From Hydrogenophaga sp. 2FB (GTDB lineage Bacteria > Pseudomonadota > Gammaproteobacteria > Burkholderiales > Burkholderiaceae_C): a stretch of DNA of 64,000 bases. Of the stretch, positions 48,285 through 56,542 are shown one piece after another (positions within the stretch are counted from its first letter, which is position 1; each line of letters begins with the position of its first letter). The notes beneath the pieces are model-generated. The model ran no database searches. It was not told the DNA's origin and worked only from the letters and a program-made list of their open reading frames with translations. Location: the NCBI RefSeq assembly GCF_005503365.1, contig NZ_SCML01000013.1, positions 55,367 through 119,366 on the forward strand, given 5' to 3'. Both the position numbers and the translations under genes were made by a program.

Positions 48285-50888
48285 ATGGACGTTTCCCGCA
48301 TCCGGCCCCTGCGCGGCCCCAATCTCTGGAGCCGCCACACCTGCATCGAGGCGATCGTCGCCTGCGAGCCGCATGAGATGGACCTGCAAGCCCTGCCGGA
48401 TTTCGAACGGCGGCTGCGCGAACTCTTTCCTGCGGTGGGCCCGCTGCAGCCGACCAACCAGCAGGACCACCTGTCGCTCGCGCACGTGCTGGAAGACACC
48501 GTGCTGGCGCTGCAGGCGCAGGCCGGTTGCCCCGTGACCTTCAGCCGCACATCAACCACGCTGGAGCCAGGCGTGTTCCAGGTGGTGGCGGAGTACAGCG
48601 AAGAGGTGGTGGGCCGGCTGGCCTTCGACATCGCGCGGGAATTGTTCGCCGCGGTCAACGCGGGTGAACCGCAGGGCTTCGATGTGGTGGCCGCCATCGC
48701 CCGCCTGCGCGCGCTGGACGAAGACGTGCGCCTGGGCCCCAGCACCGGCTGCATTGTCGACGCCGCCGTGGCGCGCAACATCCCTTACCGCCGCCTCACA
48801 TCGGGCAGCCTGGTGCAATTCGGCTGGGGCTCGCGCCAGCGCCGCATCTGGGCCGCCGAGGTGGACAGCACGAGTGCCGTGTCCGAATCGATCGCGCAGG
48901 ACAAAGACCTCACCAAGGCGCTGCTCGCCGCCGCCGGTGTGCCGGTGCCCGAAGGTCGGCCGGTCGGCGATGCCAATGACGCCTGGGTGGTCGCACAGGA
49001 GATCGGCTTGCCTGTGGTTGTCAAGCCGCAGGACGGCAACCAGGGCAAGGGCGTGACGGTCAACATCACCTCCCGCGAACACCTGGACATCGCCTTTCGC
49101 GCCGCCGCCGAGTACGGCGAGGTGATGGTGGAGAAATTCCTGCCGGGCAGCGATTTCCGTTTGCTGGTCGTGGGCAACAAGGTGGCGGCCGCCTCGCGGC
49201 GTGACCCGCCGCACGTGATCGGAGACGGCGAGCACACCGTGCGCGAGCTGGTCGACCTGGTCAACGCCGACCCCAAGCGCGGCGATGGCCATGCCACCTC
49301 GCTCACCAAGATCCGATTCGACGACATCGCCCTGGCGCGCCTGGATGTGCAAGGTTTGACGCCCGCATCCGTGCCCGAGATGGGCCGACGCGTCGTGCTG
49401 CGCAACAACGCCAACCTGAGCACGGGCGGCACCGCCACCGACGTCACCGACGACATGCACCCCGATGTGGCCGCGCGCGCCGTGGCCGCCGCGCAAACCG
49501 TGGGGCTGGACATCTGCGGCGTGGACGTGGTTTGCGAGAGCGTGCACGTACCGCTGGAAAAGCAGCACGGCGGCGTGGTCGAAGTCAACGCCGCGCCCGG
49601 CCTGCGCATGCACCTCTCGCCGTCGTACGGCAAAGGCCGCCCGGTGGGCGAAGCCATCATCGCGCACATGTACGAGCAGGGCGACGACGGGCGCATCCCG
49701 CTGGTGGCGGTCACCGGCACCAACGGCAAGACCACCACCACGCGGCTGATCGCGCACCTCATGGCCGCCAGCGGCATGCGCGTGGGCATGACCAACACCG
49801 ACGGCGTGTACGTCGACGGCCGCCAGATCGACAGCGGCGACTGTTCCGGCCCCAAGAGCGCGCGCAACGTGCTGATGCACCCCGACGTGGATGCGGCCGT
49901 GCTCGAAACCGCGCGCGGCGGCATGCTGCGCGAGGGTCTAGGGTTCGACCAGTGCCAGGTGGCCGTCGTCACCAACGTCGGCGCGGGCGATCACCTCGGC
50001 CTGAACTACATCACCACCGTCGAAGACCTCGCCGTGCTCAAGCGCGTGATCGTGATGAACGTCGCGCCCACGGGTTATGCCGTGCTCAACGCGGCCGACC
50101 CCATCGTCGCGGCCATGGCGGCCAAGTGCACCGGCGGCGTGGTCTTCTTCGCGCAGGACCACGACCACCCCGTGCTCGCCGCGCACCGCGTGCAAGGCAA
50201 GCGCACCATCTGCGTCGAAGGCGACCGCATCCTCGTGACCGAGGGCAGCTGGCGCGTGCAGATTCCGCTGCAGGGCGTGCCGATCACCCGCAACGGCACG
50301 ATCGGGTTCCAGAAGGACAACGTCATGGCCGCCATCGGCGCGGCCTGGTGCGCGGGCCTGGACTGGGACACCATCGTGCGCGGCCTGTCCAGCTTTTCCA
50401 ACGACGCCGACAACGCGCCTGGCCGCTTCAACGTGATGGACTACCGTGGCGCGACCGTGATCGCCGACTACGGCCACAACCCCGATGCCATGCGCGCGCT
50501 GGTCGATGCCGTGAACGCCATGCCGGCGAAGCGGCGCAGCGTGGTCATCAGTGGCGCGGGCGACCGCCGCGACGAAGACATCCGCGAACAGACGGCGATC
50601 CTGGGCGCGGCGTTTGACGACGTGCTGCTGTTCCAGGACGCCTGCCAGCGCGGACGCGAAGACGGCGAGGTGCTCGCGCTGCTGCGCCAAGGCCTGAACG
50701 GTGCCAGCCGCACCCGCGAGGTGCAGGAAATTCGCGGCGAATTCATCGCCATCGACACCGCGCTCGCGCGCCTGCAACCCGGCGACCTGTGCCTGGTGCT
50801 GGTCGATCAGGTGGAAGAGGCGCTGGCGCACCTGGCCCAGCGCATGCGCGAAAGCGCCGGCACGCCGGCGCCCGCTTCAAGCCGCTGA
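48285..50888 (+). CDS. cphA: cyanophycin synthetase
   Basis: Makes the storage polymer multi-L-arginyl-poly-L-aspartate from Asp, Arg and ATP, without ribosomes. 867 residues, the usual length. N-terminal domain (IRPLRGPNLWSRHT at the start), ATP-grasp domain with IGLPVVVKPQDGNQGKGVTV at about 241-260 (adds Asp), and Mur-ligase-like domain from about 478 with an intact P-loop VTGTNGKTTTTRL, ARGGMLREGLGFDQC, GRFNVMDYRGATVIADYGHN and SGAGDRRDEDI (adds Arg). All catalytic motifs are seen, in contrast to the gene before it. No cyanophycinase gene is in the window. Its stop overlaps the convergent phosphodiesterase gene by 12 bp. Confidence 0.96.
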   Translation: MDVSRIRPLRGPNLWSRHTCIEAIVACEPHEMDLQALPDFERRLRELFPAVGPLQPTNQQDHLSLAHVLEDTVLALQAQAGCPVTFSRTSTTLEPGVFQVVAEYSEEVVGRLAFDIARELFAAVNAGEPQGFDVVAAIARLRALDEDVRLGPSTGCIVDAAVARNIPYRRLTSGSLVQFGWGSRQRRIWAAEVDSTSAVSESIAQDKDLTKALLAAAGVPVPEGRPVGDANDAWVVAQEIGLPVVVKPQDGNQGKGVTVNITSREHLDIAFRAAAEYGEVMVEKFLPGSDFRLLVVGNKVAAASRRDPPHVIGDGEHTVRELVDLVNADPKRGDGHATSLTKIRFDDIALARLDVQGLTPASVPEMGRRVVLRNNANLSTGGTATDVTDDMHPDVAARAVAAAQTVGLDICGVDVVCESVHVPLEKQHGGVVEVNAAPGLRMHLSPSYGKGRPVGEAIIAHMYEQGDDGRIPLVAVTGTNGKTTTTRLIAHLMAASGMRVGMTNTDGVYVDGRQIDSGDCSGPKSARNVLMHPDVDAAVLETARGGMLREGLGFDQCQVAVVTNVGAGDHLGLNYITTVEDLAVLKRVIVMNVAPTGYAVLNAADPIVAAMAAKCTGGVVFFAQDHDHPVLAAHRVQGKRTICVEGDRILVTEGSWRVQIPLQGVPITRNGTIGFQKDNVMAAIGAAWCAGLDWDTIVRGLSSFSNDADNAPGRFNVMDYRGATVIADYGHNPDAMRALVDAVNAMPAKRRSVVISGAGDRRDEDIREQTAILGAAFDDVLLFQDACQRGREDGEVLALLRQGLNGASRTREVQEIRGEFIAIDTALARLQPGDLCLVLVDQVEEALAHLAQRMRESAGTPAPASSR

Positions 50889-51962
50889 GGCCGGCCCGTC
50901 GGGCAGGCGCAGCCGCAGCAGCGCGCGCACGAAGCCGTGGTCGCTGTGGCTGCGGTCACGGCCTTCGAACAGGTGGTCGTTGAACACCTCCACGCGCCGC
51001 ACGTCACCGATCGCGCCGCGGCTGGTGGCCACAAACTCCTCGCTCACCAGCACCTGGTCCAGCACCTCGGGGAAGCCCTGGTGGATGTGCGAGTACGCCA
51101 CGTCGCGGCGCAGCGCGAACTCACCCTGCACATCCCAGGCGCTGTAGAGCGCGGTATCGCGCGCGCCCTTGTCGTAGGCCGTCTGTGAGGTGGCCGCGAT
51201 CAGCTGCGTGGTCACGCTGTGGGGGCTGTCGTTGAGGTCGCCCATCAGCACCAGGGGCAGGTGCGTGCGGTGCAGCAACTCGACCACCTTCAGGCGCAGC
51301 GCCAGCGCTTCGCTGGCGCGCATGATCAGCGAGCGCAGCGAAGCCAGGGCCTGCACCGCCGGGTCGTCCGTGTCTTCGTTGATCTTCCCGTTGGCGTCTT
51401 CCAGAAACTTCGGCCGCTTGCTCTTGAGGTGCGCGGTGATGACGCACAAGGGTTGCCCGTGTTTCATGCGCAGCGTGGCCACCAGCGGCGCCCGCTCGAA
51501 GCGCGTGTGCAGGCCCAGGCCCGGCACCTGCACCGCGGCGGCGGGGGAAAAATCGGTGATGGACTCCAGCGACTCCACCTTGAGCCGCGTGACGATGCCC
51601 ACACGCGGCGTGCCTTGCGCACCGGCGTAGCCCGGGCCGTTTTCCGCGCCGGGCACGGTGACCACGCCGTATTGCAAACCGCTGCGCGCCACGGCCGTGC
51701 GCAGCGCGTCTTCGTCCCACACCTCCTGCAGCGCGAGCACGTCGGCATTGAGCGCCCTGAAACGGTTGCCCAGCCAGTCCACCTTGCGGTCGTACTCGTT
51801 CTGGCTGTAGGGCAGTTGCCCTTCGTAGAAGTGCCGGCCGGGCAAGGCCAGGTTGAGCACGTTGCAAGTGGCCACCATCAAGGTGGTCCAACGTGGCAAC
51901 GCCCCGTTGCCGGGGAGGGCAAGCGGGGCGTTGGAAGCGGAGATGTTCAGGTCTGGCTGCAT
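50877..51962 (-). CDS. endonuclease/exonuclease/phosphatase (EEP) family protein
   Basis: A 361-residue metal-dependent phosphodiesterase of the DNase I/EEP fold. Motifs: TCNVLNLALPG at the start of the fold (about residue 33), ADVLALQEVWDEDALR (metal Glu), PLCVITAHLKSKRPKF (catalytic His), LVLMGDLNDSPHS (Asp/Asn) and HSDHGFVRALLRL (metal His). The substrate could be DNA, RNA or a phospholipid-type ester; sequence alone does not say. No signal peptide is seen. It is convergent with cphA and in line behind the rhlE gene, 48 bp apart. Confidence 0.88.
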   Translation of the reverse strand: MQPDLNISASNAPLALPGNGALPRWTTLMVATCNVLNLALPGRHFYEGQLPYSQNEYDRKVDWLGNRFRALNADVLALQEVWDEDALRTAVARSGLQYGVVTVPGAENGPGYAGAQGTPRVGIVTRLKVESLESITDFSPAAAVQVPGLGLHTRFERAPLVATLRMKHGQPLCVITAHLKSKRPKFLEDANGKINEDTDDPAVQALASLRSLIMRASEALALRLKVVELLHRTHLPLVLMGDLNDSPHSVTTQLIAATSQTAYDKGARDTALYSAWDVQGEFALRRDVAYSHIHQGFPEVLDQVLVSEEFVATSRGAIGDVRRVEVFNDHLFEGRDRSHSDHGFVRALLRLRLPDGPASAA

Positions 51963-52010
51963 GAACGCACTGTAGTGCGAAATGCAGGCCGACCCAGGGC
52001 GCGGTGCGCG

Positions 52011-53819
52011 TTAGCGGATCCTGCCGAAGCTGGTGCGCAAGGGATCGGCACCACCGCCGCCGCCGCCACCACGTTGGCCACCACCGCCATTGCCGCGTCC
52101 ACCGCCGCCGCCGCCCTTGCCACCGCGGTTGCCGGTGCGCATGGCGTCGATGCTGGTGCGCAGCGGATCCGGTTGGCCACCGGGGTTGGCCGCGCGTGGA
52201 CGCGGTTCCTTGATGCGCAGGCTGCCCAGGTGGGCATTCGGGCCGGGCTGGCGCTCGGAGCCACCCTCGTTGTCGTCACGCGGGCCACGGTCCTGGCGCG
52301 GACCGCGATCGTCGCGGGGTGGGCGTTGGCCCTGTTGACCACCGTGGCGCTGACCCTGGCGCGGCTGGCCGTTGCCACCGCCGCCATTGCCGTTGGCCCG
52401 CTGGCCGCCACCGTTGCCACCACGGCGACCGCCGCCGTCACCGCGCGGGCCATCGGCCTGAGCACCGTCACCGGCTGGGCGCTGGCGTTGGCCACCGCCG
52501 CCACCATTGCCACGACCCTGGTGGCCGTCACTGGCCTTCTTCTCGCGCACGCGCGTCAGCATTTCGGTGCGCGCGGCCTTGGCGGCAGCGGCCATCACCT
52601 CGCGGCTCGGCGGCTTGCCGGCGCCACCCCAGATGGTCTGGCGGCCCATGGCGATGGGCTCGGCCTTTTCGCCGGGCTCGGGCATGAACTCCTGGAAGAT
52701 CTGCACCGGAATCTGTTGCTTGGTGAAGCGCTCGATCTCCATCATGAAGCCTTCTTCGTCCAGGCTCACGAGGTTGACGGCTTCACCGCTGTTGCCCGCG
52801 CGGCCGGTGCGGCCGATGCGGTGCACGTAGTCTTCGCAAACGTTGGGGATTTCGTAGTTCACGACGTGCGGCAGCTCGTCGATGTCGATGCCGCGCGCGG
52901 CGATGTCGGTGGCCACCAGAGCGCGGATCTCGCCGCTCTTGAAGCCGGCCAGCGCCTGCGTGCGCGCGCCCTGGCTCTTGTTGCCGTGCAGCGCCATCGC
53001 CTCGATGCCGTTCTTGCTCAGGTACTCGGCCACGTTGTTCGCGCCGAACTTGGTGCGCGTGAACACCAGCACCTGGCTCCAGTTGTGCTGGTTGATGATG
53101 TGCACCAGCAAGGCCTTCTTCTTGCCGCGGCCCACCGGGTGGATCACCTGGGTGATGCGCTGCACCGTGGTGTTGCGCGGGGTGACCTGGATGTGCAGCG
53201 GGTCCTTGAGCAGGGCGCTGGCCAGATCGCGGATCTCGTCGCTGAAGGTGGCCGAGAACAGCAGGCTCTGTTTGTCCTTGGGCACCAGCGCGAGGATCTT
53301 CTTCACGTCGTGGATGAAGCCCATGTCGAGCATGCGGTCGGCTTCGTCAAGCACCAGCATCTGCACGGTGGACAGGTCCAGGAAGCCTTGTTGCTGCAGG
53401 TCGAGCAGGCGGCCGGGGGTGGCCACGAGGATGTCCACGCCGCGCTTCATGGCGTTGATCTGCGGGTTCATGCCCACGCCGCCGAAGACGACGGTGGATG
53501 TGAGCGAGAGGTGTTTGCCGTAAACGCGCACCGACTCTTCGACCTGCGCCGCGAGTTCGCGGGTGGGGGTGAGCACGAGGGCGCGGATGCCGACACCGCC
53601 GAAGCGGCTCTTGCTGCGTTCGCTGCTGGAGAGGCGCTGCAGCATGGGCAGGGTGAAGGCAGCGGTCTTGCCGGTGCCGGTCTGGGCGCCACCGAGCAGA
53701 TCGCGCCCGGCCAGCACGGCCGGGATGGCTTCAACTTGAATGGGGGTGGGGGTTTCGTAGCCGTGTTCGCGCACAGCTTGCACGATGGCCGGGGCCAGGT
53801 TCAGATCGTCAAAGGTCAT
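52011..53819 (-). CDS. DEAD-box RNA helicase, RhlE type, with long Gly-rich tail
   Basis: A 602-residue ATP-dependent RNA helicase. Q motif [20 protein letters not shown], motif [16 protein letters not shown], motif [16 protein letters not shown], motif [11 protein letters not shown], and motifs [15 protein letters not shown] and [13 protein letters not shown]. From about residue 415 the tail is a low-complexity Gly/Asn/Arg/Gln region of about 180 residues with repeats such as [14 protein letters not shown], typical of RNA-binding tails that may drive condensation. Likely acts in ribosome assembly or RNA decay, often cold-induced. The codons of the tail make GC-rich tandem DNA (52030-52560). 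Confidence 0.93.
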   Translation of the reverse strand: MTFDDLNLAPAIVQAVREHGYETPTPIQVEAIPAVLAGRDLLGGAQTGTGKTAAFTLPMLQRLSSSERSKSRFGGVGIRALVLTPTRELAAQVEESVRVYGKHLSLTSTVVFGGVGMNPQINAMKRGVDILVATPGRLLDLQQQGFLDLSTVQMLVLDEADRMLDMGFIHDVKKILALVPKDKQSLLFSATFSDEIRDLASALLKDPLHIQVTPRNTTVQRITQVIHPVGRGKKKALLVHIINQHNWSQVLVFTRTKFGANNVAEYLSKNGIEAMALHGNKSQGARTQALAGFKSGEIRALVATDIAARGIDIDELPHVVNYEIPNVCEDYVHRIGRTGRAGNSGEAVNLVSLDEEGFMMEIERFTKQQIPVQIFQEFMPEPGEKAEPIAMGRQTIWGGAGKPPSREVMAAAAKAARTEMLTRVREKKASDGHQGRGNGGGGGQRQRPAGDGAQADGPRGDGGGRRGGNGGGQRANGNGGGGNGQPRQGQRHGGQQGQRPPRDDRGPRQDRGPRDDNEGGSERQPGPNAHLGSLRIKEPRPRAANPGGQPDPLRTSIDAMRTGNRGGKGGGGGGRGNGGGGQRGGGGGGGADPLRTSFGRIR

Positions 53820-53828
53820 TTAGATGAG

Positions 53829-53844
53829 GCGCCCGTCCGGGCGC
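53829..53844 (-). promoter_or_regulatory. hairpin in rhlE 5' leader next to start codon
   Basis: GCGCCC/GGGCGC stem with a 4-nt loop lies 9-24 nt before the ATG, where a ribosome site should be; no clear Shine-Dalgarno sequence is seen. Such structure may make translation temperature-sensitive, as in some cold-shock helicase genes. Confidence 0.35.
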
Positions 53845-54114
53845 TGGGGGCATCGGCCACTCCGGTTGTCGCGGCCTGGGTTGGCTGCGGCGCCCGGTCA
53901 GTCTGGGGCAGATGGATTCAGGAAGTCGGTGGTCGCAAGCGATTTGCGCACACCCCAGCGAAGTGCTGGTGCCGGGCCAACTGATGTGCCCGACAGGCCA
54001 TATTGTCGCACGATAGTGGCTTTGCCTCCGTCAAGGCGCCCTTGACCCTTCTAAGGGGATAATCATGGGTTGCGCGGCCGTCCTGGCCGCAGCTTCTTCA
54101 GGCAGAAAAATCCC

Positions 54115-55776
54115 ATGGCTCAATACGTTTTTTCCATGAACCGGGTCGGCAAGATCGTGCCGCCCAAGCGTCAGATTCTCAAGGACATCTCGCTCTCCTT
54201 CTTCCCCGGCGCCAAGATCGGCGTGCTCGGCACCAACGGCTCGGGCAAGTCCACGCTGCTCAAGATCATGGCCGGCCTCGACAAGGAAATCGAAGGCGAA
54301 GCGATCCCGATGCCGGGCATTCGCATCGGTTACCTGCCGCAGGAGCCAAAACTGGACGCGGAGCAGACCGTGCGCGAAGCGGTTGAAAACAGCATGAGCG
54401 GCGTGCGCGCTGCCCAGAAGCGCCTGGAAGAGGTGTACGCGGCCTACGCCGAAGAAGACGCCGACTTCGATGCGCTGGCCGCCGAACAGGCCCAGCTAGA
54501 AGCCATCATCTCCACCTCGGGCACCGACGGCGAACACCAGCTGGAAATCGCCGCCGACGCACTGCGCCTGCCACCCTGGGACGCCAAGGTGGGCGTGCTC
54601 TCCGGTGGTGAAAAGCGCCGCGTGGCGCTGTGCTGCATGCTGCTGTCCAAGCCCGACATGCTGTTGCTCGACGAACCCACCAACCACCTGGACGCCGAAT
54701 CGGTGGACTGGCTGGAGCAGTTCCTCAAGCGTTTCTCGGGCACCGTGGTGGCCATCACCCACGACCGCTACTTCCTTGACAACGCGGCCGAGTGGATTCT
54801 CGAACTCGACCGAGGCCATGGCATTCCGTACAAGGGCAACTACTCGACCTGGCTGGAGCAGAAGGAAGCCCGTCTGGAGCAGGAGCAGCGCACCGAAGAC
54901 GCGCGCACCAAGGCCATGAAGAAGGAACTGGAATGGGTGCGCCAGAACCCCAAGGGCCGCCAGGCCAAGAGCAAGGCGCGTCTGGCGCGCTTTGAAGAGC
55001 TGAGCGACGTCGACTACCAGAAGCGCAACGAAACCAACGAAATCTTCATTCCCGTGGCCGAGCGCCTGGGCAACGAGGTGTTCGAGTTCAAGAACGTGTC
55101 GAAGAGCTTTGGCGACCGCCTGCTGATCGACAACCTGAGTTTCCAGATTCCCGCCGGTGCCATCGTCGGCATCATCGGTCCGAACGGCGCGGGCAAGTCC
55201 ACGCTGTTCAAGCTGATCAGCGGCAAGGAACAGCCCGATTCCGGTGAAGTGAAGATCGGCCAGACGGTGCGCATGGCCGTGGTCGACCAGAGCCGCGACG
55301 GCCTGGCCGGCGAAAAGACCGTGTGGGAAGACATCTCGGGTGGCCTGGACATGATCACCGTGGGCAAGTTCCAGATGCCCAGCCGCGCGTACTGCGGGCG
55401 TTTCAACTTCTCCGGTGGCGACCAGCAAAAGCGCGTGGGCACGCTGTCGGGCGGTGAACGTGGGCGTCTGCACCTGGCCAAGACCCTGGCCGAAGGCGGC
55501 AACGTGTTGCTGCTGGACGAACCGTCGAACGACCTGGACGTGGAAACCCTGCGCGCGCTCGAAGACGCGCTGCTCGAATTCGCCGGTTGCGCGCTGGTGA
55601 TCAGCCACGACCGCTGGTTCCTGGACCGCATCGCGACCCACATCCTGGCCGCCGAGGGCGACAGCCAGTGGGTGTTCTTCAACGGCAACTACCAGGAGTA
55701 CGAAGCCGACAAGAAGAAGCGCCTGGGTGAAGAGGGCGCGAAACCCAAGCGCATGCGCTTCAAAGCCTTGAAATAA
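54115..55776 (+). CDS. ettA: energy-dependent translational throttle protein EttA
   Basis: ABC-F protein that binds the ribosomal E site and gates the first translation steps according to ATP/ADP ratio. 553 residues, the EttA size. Two ATPase domains: Walker A1 GVLGTNGSGKSTLLK (about residue 39), signature LSGGEKRRVAL, Walker B LLLDEPTNHLDAESV; Walker A2 GPNGAGKSTLFKL, signature LSGGERGRLHLAKTL, Walker B LLLDEPSNDLD. The MAQYVFSMNRVGKIVPPKR start is characteristic, so the ATG at 54115 is chosen over an upstream frame. The arm subdomain lies near residue 95. No membrane part. Confidence 0.96.
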   Translation: MAQYVFSMNRVGKIVPPKRQILKDISLSFFPGAKIGVLGTNGSGKSTLLKIMAGLDKEIEGEAIPMPGIRIGYLPQEPKLDAEQTVREAVENSMSGVRAAQKRLEEVYAAYAEEDADFDALAAEQAQLEAIISTSGTDGEHQLEIAADALRLPPWDAKVGVLSGGEKRRVALCCMLLSKPDMLLLDEPTNHLDAESVDWLEQFLKRFSGTVVAITHDRYFLDNAAEWILELDRGHGIPYKGNYSTWLEQKEARLEQEQRTEDARTKAMKKELEWVRQNPKGRQAKSKARLARFEELSDVDYQKRNETNEIFIPVAERLGNEVFEFKNVSKSFGDRLLIDNLSFQIPAGAIVGIIGPNGAGKSTLFKLISGKEQPDSGEVKIGQTVRMAVVDQSRDGLAGEKTVWEDISGGLDMITVGKFQMPSRAYCGRFNFSGGDQQKRVGTLSGGERGRLHLAKTLAEGGNVLLLDEPSNDLDVETLRALEDALLEFAGCALVISHDRWFLDRIATHILAAEGDSQWVFFNGNYQEYEADKKKRLGEEGAKPKRMRFKALK

Positions 55777-55870
55777 GCCCACCCCCGCGCCCGCCCGATG
55801 CTCGGGCGGTCACCCCCTCAAGGGGGCGATGCGTTGGGCCGGCGGAGCCGGACCCTCCGCATCTCTGGAT
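55777..55870. repeat. hairpin-rich intergenic repeat, copy B
   Basis: After the ettA stop come CCGCCCGA-TGC-TCGGGCGG (55791-55809), CCCCCTCAAGGGGG (55813-55826), then a hairpin with outer arms GATGCG (55828-55833) / CGCATC (55858-55863) and inner CCGGC-GGA-GCCGG. Same order as copy A but with different outer-arm bases that still pair, and the same TCTGGAT after it. Confidence 0.75.
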
Positions 55871-55899
55871 TCAATACCCTCACGCCGGCATCTCTGTTC

Positions 55900-56445
55900 A
55901 TGAATGAAGACCAAGTTCTCGCCGCTACGCGCCACTGGATCGAGAAGGCCGTCATTGGCCTGAACCTCTGCCCGTTCGCGCGCGCCGTGTATGCGAAGAA
56001 CCAGGTGCGCATCGTCGTGAGCACGGCGCGGCACCTGGATGCGTTTCTCGACGATCTCGACCGCGAGCTGGACTTGCTGGTGAACACGCCCGCGGAAGAG
56101 ATCGACACCACGCTGCTGGTGCACCCCACGCTGTTTCCCGACTTCGAGGTATTCAACGATTTCCTCAATGTCGTGGACGACGTGGTGGCCGAGCACGAAC
56201 TGGACGGGGTGATCCAGGTCGCGCCTTTTCACCCCTTGTTTCAATTCGACGGCACCGACGCCGACGATGTCACCAACGCCACCAACCGCGCACCGTTTCC
56301 AACGCTGCACCTGTTGCGCGAAGACAGCGTGGAGCGCGCGATTGCTTCCGACGCCGGGGACGCCGAGGCCATCGTCGAGCGCAACCTCAAGACGCTGCGC
56401 GACCTGGGCCCCGAAGGTTGGCGCGCGCTGATGTCAAAGCCCTGA
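55900..56445 (+). CDS. DUF1415 family protein
   Basis: A 181-residue soluble protein of DUF1415, a proteobacterial family of unknown function. The conserved start is WIEKAVIGLNLCPFARAVYA, with VVDDVVAEHELDGVIQVAPF and FHPLFQFDGTDADDVTNATN, then APFPTLHLLREDSVERAI. The LNLCPFA cysteine is family-conserved. The start ATG at 55900 is the first that gives the family N terminus. It lies between ettA and the DUF1631 gene, 97 bp before the latter, behind repeat copy B. Confidence 0.9.
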   Translation: MNEDQVLAATRHWIEKAVIGLNLCPFARAVYAKNQVRIVVSTARHLDAFLDDLDRELDLLVNTPAEEIDTTLLVHPTLFPDFEVFNDFLNVVDDVVAEHELDGVIQVAPFHPLFQFDGTDADDVTNATNRAPFPTLHLLREDSVERAIASDAGDAEAIVERNLKTLRDLGPEGWRALMSKP

Positions 56446-56542
56446 ACTGGCGTTAAATTCGGGGGTCTTTCAGGGTTCCTGGCCGTCTCATGCCGGGGAC
56501 AATTCTTCATTCGAACCGCCTCAGCAAGAAAGAGCTGTCTGC

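Noticed and set aside
51219..53984. 921-codon plus-strand open frame across the phosphodiesterase and helicase genes
   Set aside because: Low-complexity Ala/Thr/Val product antisense to two clear genes.
53824..54045. 73-codon plus-strand frame between rhlE and ettA
   Set aside because: No motif or ribosome site; the spacer more likely holds the two promoters.
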